DNA of 61,047 nt, taken from NCBI RefSeq assembly GCF_001620365.2, contig NZ_LQMT02000003.1, positions 282-61,328 on the forward strand, read 5' to 3'. A model generated the notes under the pieces. It saw only the letters and a program-made list of their open reading frames with translations. It did not search any database and had not been told where the DNA came from. This document shows, piece by piece, positions 33,601 through 42,025 of the stretch. Source of the stretch: Amycolatopsis keratiniphila subsp. keratiniphila. GTDB lineage: Bacteria > Actinomycetota > Actinomycetes > Mycobacteriales > Pseudonocardiaceae. The stretch's first letter is position 1. Every line of letters starts with the position of its first letter. The position numbers and the translations under genes were made by a program.

Positions 33601-34463
33601 CGGGGTTCGTCGGCGGCCAGCGCGGCCGGAGAGCTGGCGAGGTACGCGACGGCCTGATCGGTGTTGCCGGTTTCGGTGGGGTGATAGGACTTCCGGAAGT
33701 ACGGCCGGATCTCGCGCCGCAACTGCTTGCCCGAAGGCAGCAAGCCGAGCTTCGCGACGCGCAGATAGGTCCGGAGGCTCGTCTTGCCCGGCCGGGTCGG
33801 GTCGTTCTTCATGAGGAACCTGGTGCCCCGCACGAAGACCCACGCGAGCACCGGTGTCACCACGAGCATGCTGCGCACGCGGCGCGCGTAGCGGCCGTCG
33901 AGATGCATGAACAGATCGAAGGCGACCGAGCGGTGCTCGACCTCTTCGGCGCCGTGCCAGCGCAGGAGATCCAGCATCGTCGGATCGGCGCCGGCCTTGT
34001 CGAGCGCTTCGGCGTCGAGGATCCACTGGCCGAGGAACGCCGTGTAGTGCTCGATCGCGGCGATGACGGCGAGCCGCTCGATCAGCCATTCCTCGCGCCG
34101 TTTGGCGGAAAGCTCACGGTCACCCAGAAGGCGGCGGAACATCCACTCCATCTGCGCGATGTACGGCCGCACGTGGACGCCCGCGGCTTCCAGGTGTTCC
34201 GCCGCGCCGTCGTGCGCCTCGGCGTGCATGGCCTCCTGGCCGATGAAGCCGAGGACGTCCTCCTTGAGCCGCTCGTCGCGGATCAGCGGGACGGCCTGCT
34301 TGAACACCTCGACGAACCAGCGTTCGCCCTCCGGCAACGCGAGATGCAGCACGTTGATCGTGTGCGTCGCCTGCGGTTCGCCGGGGATCCAGTGCATCGG
34401 CAGCGACGCCCAGTCGAATTCGACGTCGCGGGCGTGCAGGACGATCTGCTCGTGGTCGGTCAC
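33597..34463 (-). CDS. Ferritin-like di-iron protein, annotated family: metal-dependent hydrolase PF10118
   Basis: The product is about 288 residues from GTG 34463. It matches the family usually labelled predicted metal-dependent hydrolase (segments MHWIPGEPQATHTINVLHLALPEGERWFVEVFK, GFIGQEAMHAEAHD, WHGAEEVEHRSVAFDLF). Glu52, Glu77-x-x-His80, Glu138 and Glu174-x-x-His177 are spaced as in four-helix carboxylate-bridged di-iron proteins. It lies between a Baeyer-Villiger monooxygenase and a PDR-type reductase, with 4-bp overlaps on both sides, so the three are translationally coupled. I infer an oxygenase or hydroxylase role rather than hydrolysis; the substrate may be a lipid-like or alkyl compound. 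The C-terminus has a basic amphipathic region. Confidence 0.82.
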   Translation of the reverse strand: MTDHEQIVLHARDVEFDWASLPMHWIPGEPQATHTINVLHLALPEGERWFVEVFKQAVPLIRDERLKEDVLGFIGQEAMHAEAHDGAAEHLEAAGVHVRPYIAQMEWMFRRLLGDRELSAKRREEWLIERLAVIAAIEHYTAFLGQWILDAEALDKAGADPTMLDLLRWHGAEEVEHRSVAFDLFMHLDGRYARRVRSMLVVTPVLAWVFVRGTRFLMKNDPTRPGKTSLRTYLRVAKLGLLPSGKQLRREIRPYFRKSYHPTETGNTDQAVAYLASSPAALAADEPR

Positions 34464-35929
34464 GACGACCTCCCGCTGAGCTCGTAGTCGCTGGCGTCGA
34501 CCTTGCGGGTGTCGAGCCAGTAGCGCCAGGTGAAGCCCGGCCAGATCGTGCGGTTGACGCCCTTCGCGTCGAGGTACCAGCTCTTGCAGCCGCCCTGGGT
34601 CCACACGCCCTTGACGAGTTTGTCCTGGATCTCGCGCTGGAACTTCTCCTGCACGCCGGGGCGGACGTCGAGCGCGGCGGCGCCCCGCGAATCGGCGAGC
34701 TTGATCGCGTCGACGACGTACCGCGCCTGCGACTCGATCATGAAGACCACGGAATTGTGGCCCAGCGCGGTGTTCGGGCCGAGGAGGAAGAACAGGTTCG
34801 GGAAACCGGCGACGTTGATGCCCTTGTGCGTGTGCATCCCCTCGGTCGCCCACTCCTTGGCGAGGTCGCGGCCGTCGATCCCGGTGATGTCCAGGTATTC
34901 CAAGGCGTCCGTGACCTTGAAGCCGGTGCCGTAGATGATCGCGTCGACCTCGTGCTCGACGCCGTTCCCGTCGACGACGCTGTGCGCCTTGACCTCGCGC
35001 ACGCCCTCGGTGTTGACGTCCACATTGGACCGATTGATCGCCGGGTAGTAGTCGTTGGAGATCAGCACCCGCTTGCAGCCCATGGTGTAGTCCGGCGTGA
35101 CCTTCTTGCGCAGCTTCGGATCCTTGATCGCCTTGCCGATATGGCGCTTCGCGATCACCTCGCCGGCCTTCATGATCGCGGGGTGACCGTTGAAGCCGAC
35201 GGCGCGCACTTCGAGGAACCAGTACAGCGCGTTGCGGTAAAGCCGTTGCACACCGGGGATCCGGCGGAACGCGGTCTTGGCCCAGCCCGGCATGGCGTGG
35301 TCGGGTTTCGGCATGATCCACGGCGGTGTGCGCTGGAACAGCGTCAGCTCGTCGACCTCGGGGGCGATCTTCGGGACGAACTGGATCGCGCTCGCGCCGG
35401 TGCCGACCACGGCGACCTTCTTGCCGCGCAGGTCGTACTCGTGGTTCCACTGCGCCGAATGCCAGGTCTGGCCCTTGAACTTCTCGATCCCGGGCAGGGT
35501 GGGCACCTGCGGGATGTGCAGGCCACCGACGCCCGAGACCAGGAACTGGGCCTCGAACTCACCCGACTTGGTGTGCACGTGCCAGCGGCGCTCGGTCTCG
35601 TCCCAGGTCGCGCCGGTGAGCTCGACACCGAAGCGGATCTTGCGTCGCAGCCGGTACTTGTCGGTGACGTCCTTCAGGTACTGGAAGATCTCGGGGGCCG
35701 GTGAGAACGACCGCGACCAGTCCGGGTTCTGCTCGTAGGAGAACGAGTACATGTGGGACTGCACGTCGCAGGCGCAGCCGGGGTACGAGTTGTCGCGCCA
35801 CGTACCGCCGACTTCGTCCGCCTTCTCCAGGATCACGTAATCGGAGATCCCGGCCTTTTCGAGCTGGATGGCCTGGCCGAGCCCGGAGAATCCGGTGCCC
35901 ACGATCACGACCTTGAATCGCTCGGTCAT
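34460..35929 (-). CDS. Flavin-dependent Baeyer-Villiger type monooxygenase
   Basis: The product is 489 residues. The first dinucleotide motif is GTGFSG (11-16) for FAD and the second is GTGASA (176-181) for NADPH. Between them is the Baeyer-Villiger fingerprint F-x-G-x-x-x-H-x-x-x-W at 151-161 (FKGQTWHSAQW). GGTWRDNSYPGCACDVQSHMYSFS is also typical. The expected reaction is insertion of oxygen next to a carbonyl to give an ester or lactone using NADPH and O2. It is the first gene of a three-gene coupled unit with the di-iron protein and the PDR reductase. The promoter region has a palindrome at 35977-35991. Confidence 0.93.
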   Translation of the reverse strand: MTERFKVVIVGTGFSGLGQAIQLEKAGISDYVILEKADEVGGTWRDNSYPGCACDVQSHMYSFSYEQNPDWSRSFSPAPEIFQYLKDVTDKYRLRRKIRFGVELTGATWDETERRWHVHTKSGEFEAQFLVSGVGGLHIPQVPTLPGIEKFKGQTWHSAQWNHEYDLRGKKVAVVGTGASAIQFVPKIAPEVDELTLFQRTPPWIMPKPDHAMPGWAKTAFRRIPGVQRLYRNALYWFLEVRAVGFNGHPAIMKAGEVIAKRHIGKAIKDPKLRKKVTPDYTMGCKRVLISNDYYPAINRSNVDVNTEGVREVKAHSVVDGNGVEHEVDAIIYGTGFKVTDALEYLDITGIDGRDLAKEWATEGMHTHKGINVAGFPNLFFLLGPNTALGHNSVVFMIESQARYVVDAIKLADSRGAAALDVRPGVQEKFQREIQDKLVKGVWTQGGCKSWYLDAKGVNRTIWPGFTWRYWLDTRKVDASDYELSGRSS

Positions 35930-35968
35930 CTGCGCCCTCCACGTCGAGGCTTTCTTGCGCAGATGACG

Positions 35969-35991
35969 TTACCTGAAGTAACAGTTACTTG
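35969..35991. promoter_or_regulatory. Operator-like palindromes upstream of the BVMO operon
   Basis: AAGTAACAGTTACTT (35977-35991) is a perfect 15-bp palindrome. It overlaps a second one, GTTACCTGAAGTAAC (35969-35983). They lie about 40-60 bp upstream of the monooxygenase start, in an AT-rich patch. Confidence 0.7.
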
Positions 35992-36008
35992 CTAGTACTC
36001 CCTACCCG

Positions 36009-36482
36009 TCAGTACGTGCCGCCGAGCTTCGTGTGGTCCCAGCTCACGATCTTGGTCGGCCGGAAAATCAGCCCGATCCGCTTCGGGGCCTGCTTGCCGA
36101 TGAAGCCGGACAGCTCGTCGGGCACCGGGTCCCCGGGCTTCGCGCCCGCGTACCGCTGCATGAGGTTGATACCCATCTGGGTGACGATGGCCGTATCGGT
36201 GATGACCTCGACGTCGGCTTCGAGGGAGACCCCGCGCAGCTTCTCGTAGCTGTCGCCGTCCTCGATGAGCACGGTGGCGCGGGGGTCTCGCTCCAGGTTC
36301 TTCGCCTTCTGGGAGGTGCCGTAGGTCCAGGTCGCGACGCCGGACTCGTGCGGGTAGTACCAGAGCGGCGCCAGATGCGGGCGGCCGTTGGGGCCGATCG
36401 TCGCGACGTTGATGACCTTCTGCTCGTCGAGGTAGGCGGCGAGTTCGTCCGGTGACATGCGGATCTGGTCGCGACGGGACAT
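36009..36482 (-). CDS. Pyridoxamine 5'-phosphate oxidase-fold protein
   Basis: The product is 157 residues. The split-barrel signature is visible as VINVATIGPNGRPHLAPLWYYPHESGVATWTYGTSQKAKNLERDPRATVLIEDGD, with the conserved KNLERDPR. The flavin type (FMN or F420) cannot be told. It follows the SDR gene by 3 bp, so the two form an operon upstream of, and in the same direction as, the Baeyer-Villiger unit. A role in the same oxidation pathway is suggested by position only. Confidence 0.87.
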   Translation of the reverse strand: MSRRDQIRMSPDELAAYLDEQKVINVATIGPNGRPHLAPLWYYPHESGVATWTYGTSQKAKNLERDPRATVLIEDGDSYEKLRGVSLEADVEVITDTAIVTQMGINLMQRYAGAKPGDPVPDELSGFIGKQAPKRIGLIFRPTKIVSWDHTKLGGTY

Positions 36483-36485
36483 ACG

Positions 36486-37376
36486 TCAGCCCTTTCGTGT
36501 GGCGGCCCGGCCTGCCTGGCCGGTCACTGAAGATTCGTACGCCCCGCGCTCCTTGATGTCCATGAGCGCGGCGGCGTCGGCCTTCTTGATCCGGCCCTTC
36601 GCGCCGATCTCGATGATCGGCGGCAGGAAGGCGCGGATCAGTTTCAGGCCGCCGACCCAGCGGGGCACGTGCACGGTGCGGGCGCGTTTGTTGACCCCGG
36701 CCTGGAGGTGGTCGAGCGCGACCGACAGCGGGTAGGTCTTGCCGAGCAGGCCGGGCATGCCGGCGCGGAGCTTGCCGAAGACCGGGTGCTGGTCGGCGCT
36801 CTCGACGAGGTCGGTGCGGATCCAGGTGGGGTGCGCGACGCCGACCTTCACGCCGAGGTGGGCGACTTCGGCGCGGAAGCTGTTGCAGAACGCCTCGACG
36901 CCGGCCTTCGCGGCGGCGTAGTTGGCCATACCGGGCGCGTGGGTGATGGCGGCCAGCGAGGAGATCGCCAGCAGGTAGCCCTTGCGGTCGATGACATGCG
37001 GAAGGGTGACGCGGAAGGTGCGCCAGACGCCCAGGAGGTCGACCTCGATGACCTTCTCGAAGGCGGCCGGATCCACCGACCGGACGAAACCGGAGGTCGC
37101 GATGCCGGCGTTCGCGATGACGATGTCGATCCCGCCGAAGTGCTCGACGACGCCCGCGGTGGCGCGCTCGAGATCGTCCCAGCTGGTGACGTCGGCTTCC
37201 CAGGCGTGCGCGCTGGGGCCGATCTTGTCGGCGACCGCCTGCTGTTCCTTGGCTTCGATGCCGACCAGGGCGACCTTCGCGCCCTGCGCGGCCAGGCGCT
37301 CGGCGAGCCCCGCGCCGATGCCCCTCGCGGCGCCGGTGATCAGGACGACCTTGCCGTTCACGCTGTTCTTGGCCAC
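36486..37376 (-). CDS. Short-chain dehydrogenase/reductase
   Basis: The product is 296 residues from GTG 37376, which is preceded by a strong AGGAGG at 5-bp spacing, decisive over the upstream start. Motifs: TGAARGIG (NAD(P)), ANAG, SSLAA for the catalytic Ser and YAAAK for Tyr-Lys. The C-terminal extension (PRWVGGLKLIRAFLPPIIEIGAKGRIKKADAAALMDIKERGAYESS) is longer than in classical SDRs and is typical of actinobacterial enzymes found beside Baeyer-Villiger monooxygenases. A likely role is interconversion of the alcohol and ketone substrate of that monooxygenase. Confidence 0.9.
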   Translation of the reverse strand: MAKNSVNGKVVLITGAARGIGAGLAERLAAQGAKVALVGIEAKEQQAVADKIGPSAHAWEADVTSWDDLERATAGVVEHFGGIDIVIANAGIATSGFVRSVDPAAFEKVIEVDLLGVWRTFRVTLPHVIDRKGYLLAISSLAAITHAPGMANYAAAKAGVEAFCNSFRAEVAHLGVKVGVAHPTWIRTDLVESADQHPVFGKLRAGMPGLLGKTYPLSVALDHLQAGVNKRARTVHVPRWVGGLKLIRAFLPPIIEIGAKGRIKKADAAALMDIKERGAYESSVTGQAGRAATRKG

Positions 37377-37422
37377 GTTGCCTCCTCGTCCGAGCCCTAA
37401 GGCTTTCGGACGGTACCTCAAC

Positions 37423-37450
37423 CTACCCGGAGTAAGCTACCCGCAAGTAG
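37423..37450. promoter_or_regulatory. Tandem operator-like motifs upstream of the SDR-PPOX operon
   Basis: CTACCCGGAGTAAG (37423-37436) is followed directly by CTACCCGCAAGTAG (37437-37450). Both resemble TTACCTGAAGTAAC in the Baeyer-Villiger promoter, giving a shared pattern YTACCyGnnAGTA, so a common regulator for the two operons is likely. Confidence 0.6.
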
Positions 37451-37452
37451 GC

Positions 37453-37475
37453 GAGCTGAAAGGGCCCTTCAGCTC
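37453..37475. terminator. Palindrome at the end of the aldo/keto reductase gene
   Basis: GAGCTGAA, AGGGCCC, TTCAGCTC is a near-perfect hairpin that contains the stop codon of the aldo/keto reductase gene (37469-37471, minus strand). It shares TGAAAGGGCCCTTC with the B-type palindromes. Probable transcript end without a T run. Confidence 0.6.
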
Positions 37476-38383
37476 CCGGAGGCGGAGGTGAGGGCGTCGA
37501 CCTCCTCGGTGGTCAGCGCGAGGTCGGCGGCGGGCAGGAGGTCGTTCAGCTGCTCGACCGAGCGGGCGCTCGCGATGGGCGCGGTGACGGTCGGCTGAGC
37601 GAACAGCCAAGCCAGCGAGACCGCGGCGACCGGGACGCCGCGCGAGGCCGCGACCTCGTCGAGTGCCGCGAGCACCCGCTCGCCTCGTTCGTCCAAATAG
37701 GACGATGCGCGGGCGGCGCGCGGGCTGTCTCCGAGGTCGTCCTTCGACCGGTACTTCCCGGCGAGGAAACCCTTGGCCAGTGAGAAATACGGCAGTGTGG
37801 TCAGGCCTTCACGCTCGACCGTCGGCGCCAGATCCTGCTCGTAGTCCCGCTCGACGAGGTTGTAGTGCGGCTGCAGCGCGACGTACTTCGCCAGCCCCTC
37901 GCGGTCCGAAATGGACAGTGCTTCGGTCAGTCGTTCGGCGGAGTAGTTCGACGCCGCGACATAGCGCACCTTGCCCGCGCGCACGAGCGCGTCGAAGGCC
38001 CGCACCGTCTCCTCGACCGGGGTGTCCGGATCGTCGATGTGCGCGTAGTAGAGGTCGATGTGATCGGTACGGAGCCGTCGCAGCGAGTCTTCGGCCGCCG
38101 CCGCGATGTTCGCCGCCGACAGCCCCTTGCGCTCCTCCCACATCCCGGTCTTGGTCGCGATGACGACGTCGTCCCGGCGACCGCGCTTGGTCAGCCAGTT
38201 GCCGATGATCGTCTCGGAACCGCCTGCCGAATAGAGGTCGGCGGTGTCGATGAAGTTGCCGCCCGCCGCCGTGTAGGCGTCGAGGACGGCGAAGGACTGC
38301 TCCTCGTCCGCGGTCCAGCCGAAGACGTTGCCGCCGAGGTTGATCCCACGGACGTCGAGGTCGGTGTTCCCGAGTTTCGCCAT
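37469..38383 (-). CDS. Aldo/keto reductase
   Basis: The product is 304 residues with a TIM-barrel pattern of the AKR superfamily. The catalytic tetrad is visible: Asp and Tyr in FIDTADLYSAGGSE, Lys in VVIATKTGM, and His in DLYYAHIDDPDTP. The NADP-binding end (APIASARSVEQLNDLLPAADLALTTEEVDAL) is present. Substrate unknown. It is divergent from the F420 LLM gene with a 50-bp promoter gap. Confidence 0.93.
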   Translation of the reverse strand: MAKLGNTDLDVRGINLGGNVFGWTADEEQSFAVLDAYTAAGGNFIDTADLYSAGGSETIIGNWLTKRGRRDDVVIATKTGMWEERKGLSAANIAAAAEDSLRRLRTDHIDLYYAHIDDPDTPVEETVRAFDALVRAGKVRYVAASNYSAERLTEALSISDREGLAKYVALQPHYNLVERDYEQDLAPTVEREGLTTLPYFSLAKGFLAGKYRSKDDLGDSPRAARASSYLDERGERVLAALDEVAASRGVPVAAVSLAWLFAQPTVTAPIASARSVEQLNDLLPAADLALTTEEVDALTSASGS

Positions 38384-38433
38384 ACCCCGAACTTAAGGGA
38401 AGACATCGCCCCTTCGCGGCGTTACCTCGGTCC

Positions 38434-39255
38434 ATGGGAATCGAACTCGGCAGGATCGGCATCTGGCAGCACGAATCCGTCTTCACCCCGGAGATCGCCC
38501 GTGAGCTGGAGGAACTCGGCTACGGCGCGATCTGGCTGGGTGGCTCACCGGACGGCGACCTGGTGAAGGCGGAGGAGCTGCTCGACGCGACGAAGACGAT
38601 CAAGGTCGCCACCGGCATCGTCAACATCTGGAAGGACGACGCGGCCACGGTCGCCGAGTCGTACAAGCGCATCGAAGCGAAGCACCCGGGCCGCTTTCTG
38701 CTCGGCATCGGTGCCGGGCACCGGGAGCACACCGCCGAGTTCAAGAAGCCGTACACGGCGCTGGTGGAGTACCTCGACGCGCTCGACGCCGCCGGCGTGC
38801 CCGTCGAAGGCCGGGTTCTCGCCGCTCTCGGCCCGAAGGTGATCAAACTCGCAGGAGACCGCACAGCGGGAGCCCACCCGTACCTGATGACGCCCGAGCA
38901 CACCCGCCAGGCTCGCGAGATCCTCGGCGAAGGACCGCTGCTCGCGCCCGAGCAGAAGATCGTCCTCGAGGCCGATCCGGCGAAGGCCCGCGAGATCGGG
39001 CGGCCGAGCGTCAAGTTCTACCTCGGTCTCGTCAACTACACGAACTCCCTGCGGAAACTCGGTTTCACCGACGAAGACCTGGCGGGCGAGGGCAGCGACA
39101 AGCTGATCGACGCGCTGGCCGTCCACGGCGACGCCGAGACGGTCGCCCGCGGCGTCACCGCGCATATCGAGGCCGGGGCGGACCACGTCAACATCCAGGT
39201 ACTGAACCAAGACCCCCTCCCGGTCTACCGGGCGCTCGCCGCGGTCCTCCTCTGA
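38434..39255 (+). CDS. LLM class F420-dependent oxidoreductase
   Basis: The product is 273 residues, a short luciferase-like monooxygenase fold. Typical parts are LGRIGIWQHESVFTPEIARELEELGYGAIWLGGSPDGDLVKAEELLDATKTIKVATGIVNIW, PGRFLLGIGAGHREHT, and a C-terminal HGDAETVARGVTAHIEAGADHVNIQVL. This matches an actinobacterial F420-dependent subgroup as I recall it. It would use reduced coenzyme F420 for hydride transfer; the substrate is unknown. It precedes fba by 83 bp. Confidence 0.88.
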   Translation: MGIELGRIGIWQHESVFTPEIARELEELGYGAIWLGGSPDGDLVKAEELLDATKTIKVATGIVNIWKDDAATVAESYKRIEAKHPGRFLLGIGAGHREHTAEFKKPYTALVEYLDALDAAGVPVEGRVLAALGPKVIKLAGDRTAGAHPYLMTPEHTRQAREILGEGPLLAPEQKIVLEADPAKAREIGRPSVKFYLGLVNYTNSLRKLGFTDEDLAGEGSDKLIDALAVHGDAETVARGVTAHIEAGADHVNIQVLNQDPLPVYRALAAVLL

Positions 39256-39338
39256 CGCGACGGCTGTAGGCACCTCCCGGCCGACCTCGTACGATGCGGC
39301 CGAGAGGTGCACCAGCCTGCTTCGAGGAGGAGTAAACG

Positions 39339-40370
39339 ATGCCCATCGCCACCCCCGAGGTCTACGCGGAGATGCTCGACCGGGCGAAGGCGAACGAATT
39401 CGCCTACCCGGCCATCAACGTGACCTCGTCGGAGACCCTGAACGCCGCCATTCGCGGGTTCGCCGAGGCGGAGAGCGACGGGATCATCCAGTTCTCCACC
39501 GGCGGCGCGGAGTTCGCGTCCGGCCAGAAGGTCAAGGACATGGTGACCGGTTCGGTCGCGCTCGCCGAGTTCGCCCAGGTCGTCGCCGCCAAGTACGACG
39601 TGAACGTCGCGCTGCACACCGACCACTGCCCGAAGGACAAGCTCGACGGCTTCGTCCGCCCGCTGATCGAGATCTCGGCGGAGCGGGTCAAGAACGGCCA
39701 GAACCCGCTGTTCCAGAGCCACATGTGGGACGGCTCCGCGATCGACCTCGACGAGAACCTCGAGATCGCGCAGGAGCTGCTCGCCAAGGCTGCGGCCGCG
39801 AACATCATCCTCGAGGTCGAGATCGGTGTCGTCGGCGGCGAGGAAGACGGCGTCGAGGCCGAGATCAACGAGAAGCTGTACACCGCCGAGGGCGACTTCC
39901 TGAAGACGATCGACGCGCTCGGCTCCGGCGAGAACGGCCGCTACCTGCTGGCCGCGACCTTCGGCAACGTGCACGGCGTCTACAAGCCCGGCAACGTGAA
40001 GCTGCGCCCGGACGTGCTCAAGGGCGGCCAGGAGGCGGCGGCGAAGAAGCTCGGCCTCCCGGCCGGCTCGAAGCCGTTCGAGCTGGTCTTCCACGGTGGT
40101 TCGGGCTCGCTGCCGGAGGAGATCCGCGAGGCGGTGTCGTACGGCGTCGTGAAGATGAACGTCGACACCGACACGCAGTACGCCTTCACCCGGCCCATCG
40201 CGGACCACTTCTTCAAGAACTACGACGGTGTCCTGAAGATCGACGGCGAGGTCGGCAACAAGAAGGTCTACGACCCGCGTAGCTACCTGAAGGCCGCGGA
40301 GGCCGCCATGGCCACGCGCGTCGTCGAGGCCGCTCAGTCGCTGGGCTCGGCCGGCAAGAAGCTCTCCTGA
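39339..40370 (+). CDS. fba: Class II fructose-bisphosphate aldolase
   Basis: The product is 343 residues, the usual length. It splits fructose 1,6-bisphosphate into dihydroxyacetone phosphate and glyceraldehyde 3-phosphate in glycolysis, with zinc catalysis. Visible: FAYPAINVTSSETLNAAI at the N-terminus, LHTDHCPKDKLD (His93, catalytic Asp95, zinc ligand His96), SHMWDGSAIDLDENLE, LEVEIGVVGGEEDGV, TFGNVHGVYKPG (zinc His) and LVFHGGSGS (zinc His). AGGAGG is 6 bp upstream of the ATG. It sits in the conserved fba-DUF3151-purA neighbourhood and is followed by three different repeat elements before the next convergent gene. Confidence 0.97.
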   Translation: MPIATPEVYAEMLDRAKANEFAYPAINVTSSETLNAAIRGFAEAESDGIIQFSTGGAEFASGQKVKDMVTGSVALAEFAQVVAAKYDVNVALHTDHCPKDKLDGFVRPLIEISAERVKNGQNPLFQSHMWDGSAIDLDENLEIAQELLAKAAAANIILEVEIGVVGGEEDGVEAEINEKLYTAEGDFLKTIDALGSGENGRYLLAATFGNVHGVYKPGNVKLRPDVLKGGQEAAAKKLGLPAGSKPFELVFHGGSGSLPEEIREAVSYGVVKMNVDTDTQYAFTRPIADHFFKNYDGVLKIDGEVGNKKVYDPRSYLKAAEAAMATRVVEAAQSLGSAGKKLS

Positions 40371-40376
40371 CCCATC

Positions 40377-40400
40377 CCGCATTCAGTCCTCTGAATGCGG
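40377..40400. repeat. Short palindrome family D after fba
   Basis: CCGCATTCAG, TCCT, CTGAATGCGG gives a perfect 10-bp stem with a 4-nt loop, 6 bp after the fba stop. Probable transcript end. A close copy is at 12753-12775. Confidence 0.88.
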
Positions 40401-40514
40401 AAGTGCTCCATACGTCAGAACGCGTATCCCCCGAGCCGAGCCACCCACGACCAAGATCATCATTCTGTCGGTCCAAGGCTCGGTGAAATGTTTGCGCGGG
40501 TCTCTGACCAGGCA

Positions 40515-40571
40515 AGTACAGGAAGGCCCCCTTCCTTGCGTCTAGCGCAAGGAAGGGGGCCTTCATGTACT
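40515..40571. repeat. 26-nt-arm palindrome family B
   Basis: The left arm is 40515-40540 (AGTACAGGAAGGCCCCC...) and the right arm 40546-40571 (ending GGCCTTCATGTACT), with one mismatch and loop TCTAG. The same geometry (26 + 5 + 26) is seen at 25355-25411. Confidence 0.92.
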
Positions 40572-40594
40572 CATCGCCCGGCTGACGTTCGCCC

Positions 40595-40699
40595 GATCAC
40601 GCGTGTCGTCCCTCTGATCACGCGAGTTCCGCCTTCAATCACGCGAGTTCGCCGTCTGATCACGCGAGTTCGCCGATGCATCACGCCGAGCCGATGTAC
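40595..40699. repeat. 21-bp direct repeat array (family C, copy 2)
   Basis: Five units start at 40595, 40616, 40637, 40658 and 40679, exactly 21 bp apart. Each has the form (G/A/C)ATCACGCGAGTtc followed by a variable 8-9 nt. All five point the same way, unlike copies 1 and 3. The array ends just before the stop of the convergent membrane-protein gene. Confidence 0.9.
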
Positions 40700-40707
40700 T
40701 CAGAGCC

Positions 40708-41916
40708 TCAGGCGGCGCGGCGCTTCTCCAACACCGAGTTCATCGCCCGCGTCCCCGGCCCGGCGGCGGCCCACAGCACGCCGACCCCGGCCAGGCAGAC
40801 CGCGGCCGTCCAGTAGGCCACCGGCGGCGCCGACTCCGTGAGCGCGTCGCCGAGGATCCACGGCCGGAACTGCGACTGCACCCACAACATCCCGTAGCCG
40901 AACGCCGTCACCAGCAGCGCGCCCGCGCCCGCCGTCAGCATCGGATGCCCCCGGCCGATGCGGAACGCCAGGTCGACGGCGAGCCCGACGGCCAGCAGGT
41001 AGAACGGCACCACCGAGACCGGGAAACCCATCCCGAACAGCAGCGGCCACATCACCAGCCGGTACGCGAGATACGCGGCGGCGACCGTCGTGCCCGCCCA
41101 GCGGAAGCCGGTCGTGTGCCGCGCCAGCGCGAAGATCAGCGCCATCACGCCGATGCCCCACAGCGGGTACACCCAGTCGTCGATCGGCATCGTGAAGTAT
41201 TCGACGGCCACCCGGTCGACCGGATGCCCGATCTGGTTGGCGGCGAAGTTCAGCAGCTCGGGCTCGGCCTCGGGGGTGCCGCGCTCCCAGGCGCGCAGGC
41301 CGAGGATGCCGTACTCCTGCTGACCGTTCGGGAAGAACGTGTTCTCCAGGAAGAACGCCCACAGTCCGATCAGGACACCGGTGCGCAGGCGGCCGGGTTT
41401 GGCGTACTTCAGCCAGCCCATGATCACGCCGGCCTGCATGATGCCCGTTCCGATGTAGAGCATCATGTGCGACGGGCTCCACGCGGTCAGATCGAGACCG
41501 TTGACGCGGTGGTTGATGACGTCCAGCGGCGCCGCGATGAGGAACACCACGAGCCCGATCTGCATCAGCCGCAGCGAACGCCGGTCGGCGCCCATGCCGG
41601 TGTAGCTGTGGATCGCCACCAGCACCATGATGATCACCGTGCCGACGGTGTTGATCAGATGCGGCGGGGCGAGGTCGTCGCGCAGCCACATGAAATGCCA
41701 CGACATGTCCCAGGACGAGCCAACCAGCTTGAAGGCGAACGCGGCCAGCCACATCGAGTAGCAGAACTTCAGCACCCAGTCCGGCGTCGCCTGCCCCGGC
41801 GCGCCGCGGTGCCAATGGAGCTTGAAGAACAGCCTCGTCTTCGCGATCGGGCTGCGGGGGATGACACCCGGCGAAAGGTCCCCGGTCACTTCTGTCGCCT
41901 TTGTCATGCGGGTCAT
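40708..41916 (-). CDS. Polytopic membrane protein, hypothetical
   Basis: The product is about 402 residues with roughly ten hydrophobic segments and no signal peptide. Conserved-looking membrane-edge motifs contain His, Trp and Asp: SSWDMSWHFMW, AIHSYTGMG, LDVINHRVNG, WSPSHMMLYIG and ENTFFPNGQQEYGI. These could bind a metal or quinol, but I cannot assign a family with confidence. The repeated W-H-D motifs suggest an oxidoreductase-like or transport role. Two in-frame ATGs within 4 codons are possible starts. Function unknown. Confidence 0.8.
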   Translation of the reverse strand: MTRMTKATEVTGDLSPGVIPRSPIAKTRLFFKLHWHRGAPGQATPDWVLKFCYSMWLAAFAFKLVGSSWDMSWHFMWLRDDLAPPHLINTVGTVIIMVLVAIHSYTGMGADRRSLRLMQIGLVVFLIAAPLDVINHRVNGLDLTAWSPSHMMLYIGTGIMQAGVIMGWLKYAKPGRLRTGVLIGLWAFFLENTFFPNGQQEYGILGLRAWERGTPEAEPELLNFAANQIGHPVDRVAVEYFTMPIDDWVYPLWGIGVMALIFALARHTTGFRWAGTTVAAAYLAYRLVMWPLLFGMGFPVSVVPFYLLAVGLAVDLAFRIGRGHPMLTAGAGALLVTAFGYGMLWVQSQFRPWILGDALTESAPPVAYWTAAVCLAGVGVLWAAAGPGTRAMNSVLEKRRAA

Positions 41917-42025
41917 CTTCCCTGCTCCAGATCACGGGATGGGCATTTGGGGTCGAAAATCGGGGTTCACCCGTAGGGGTGGTGGATTTGCGATCGGCGT
42001 GCGAAGCAGGGCAAGGTGTGCCGCC

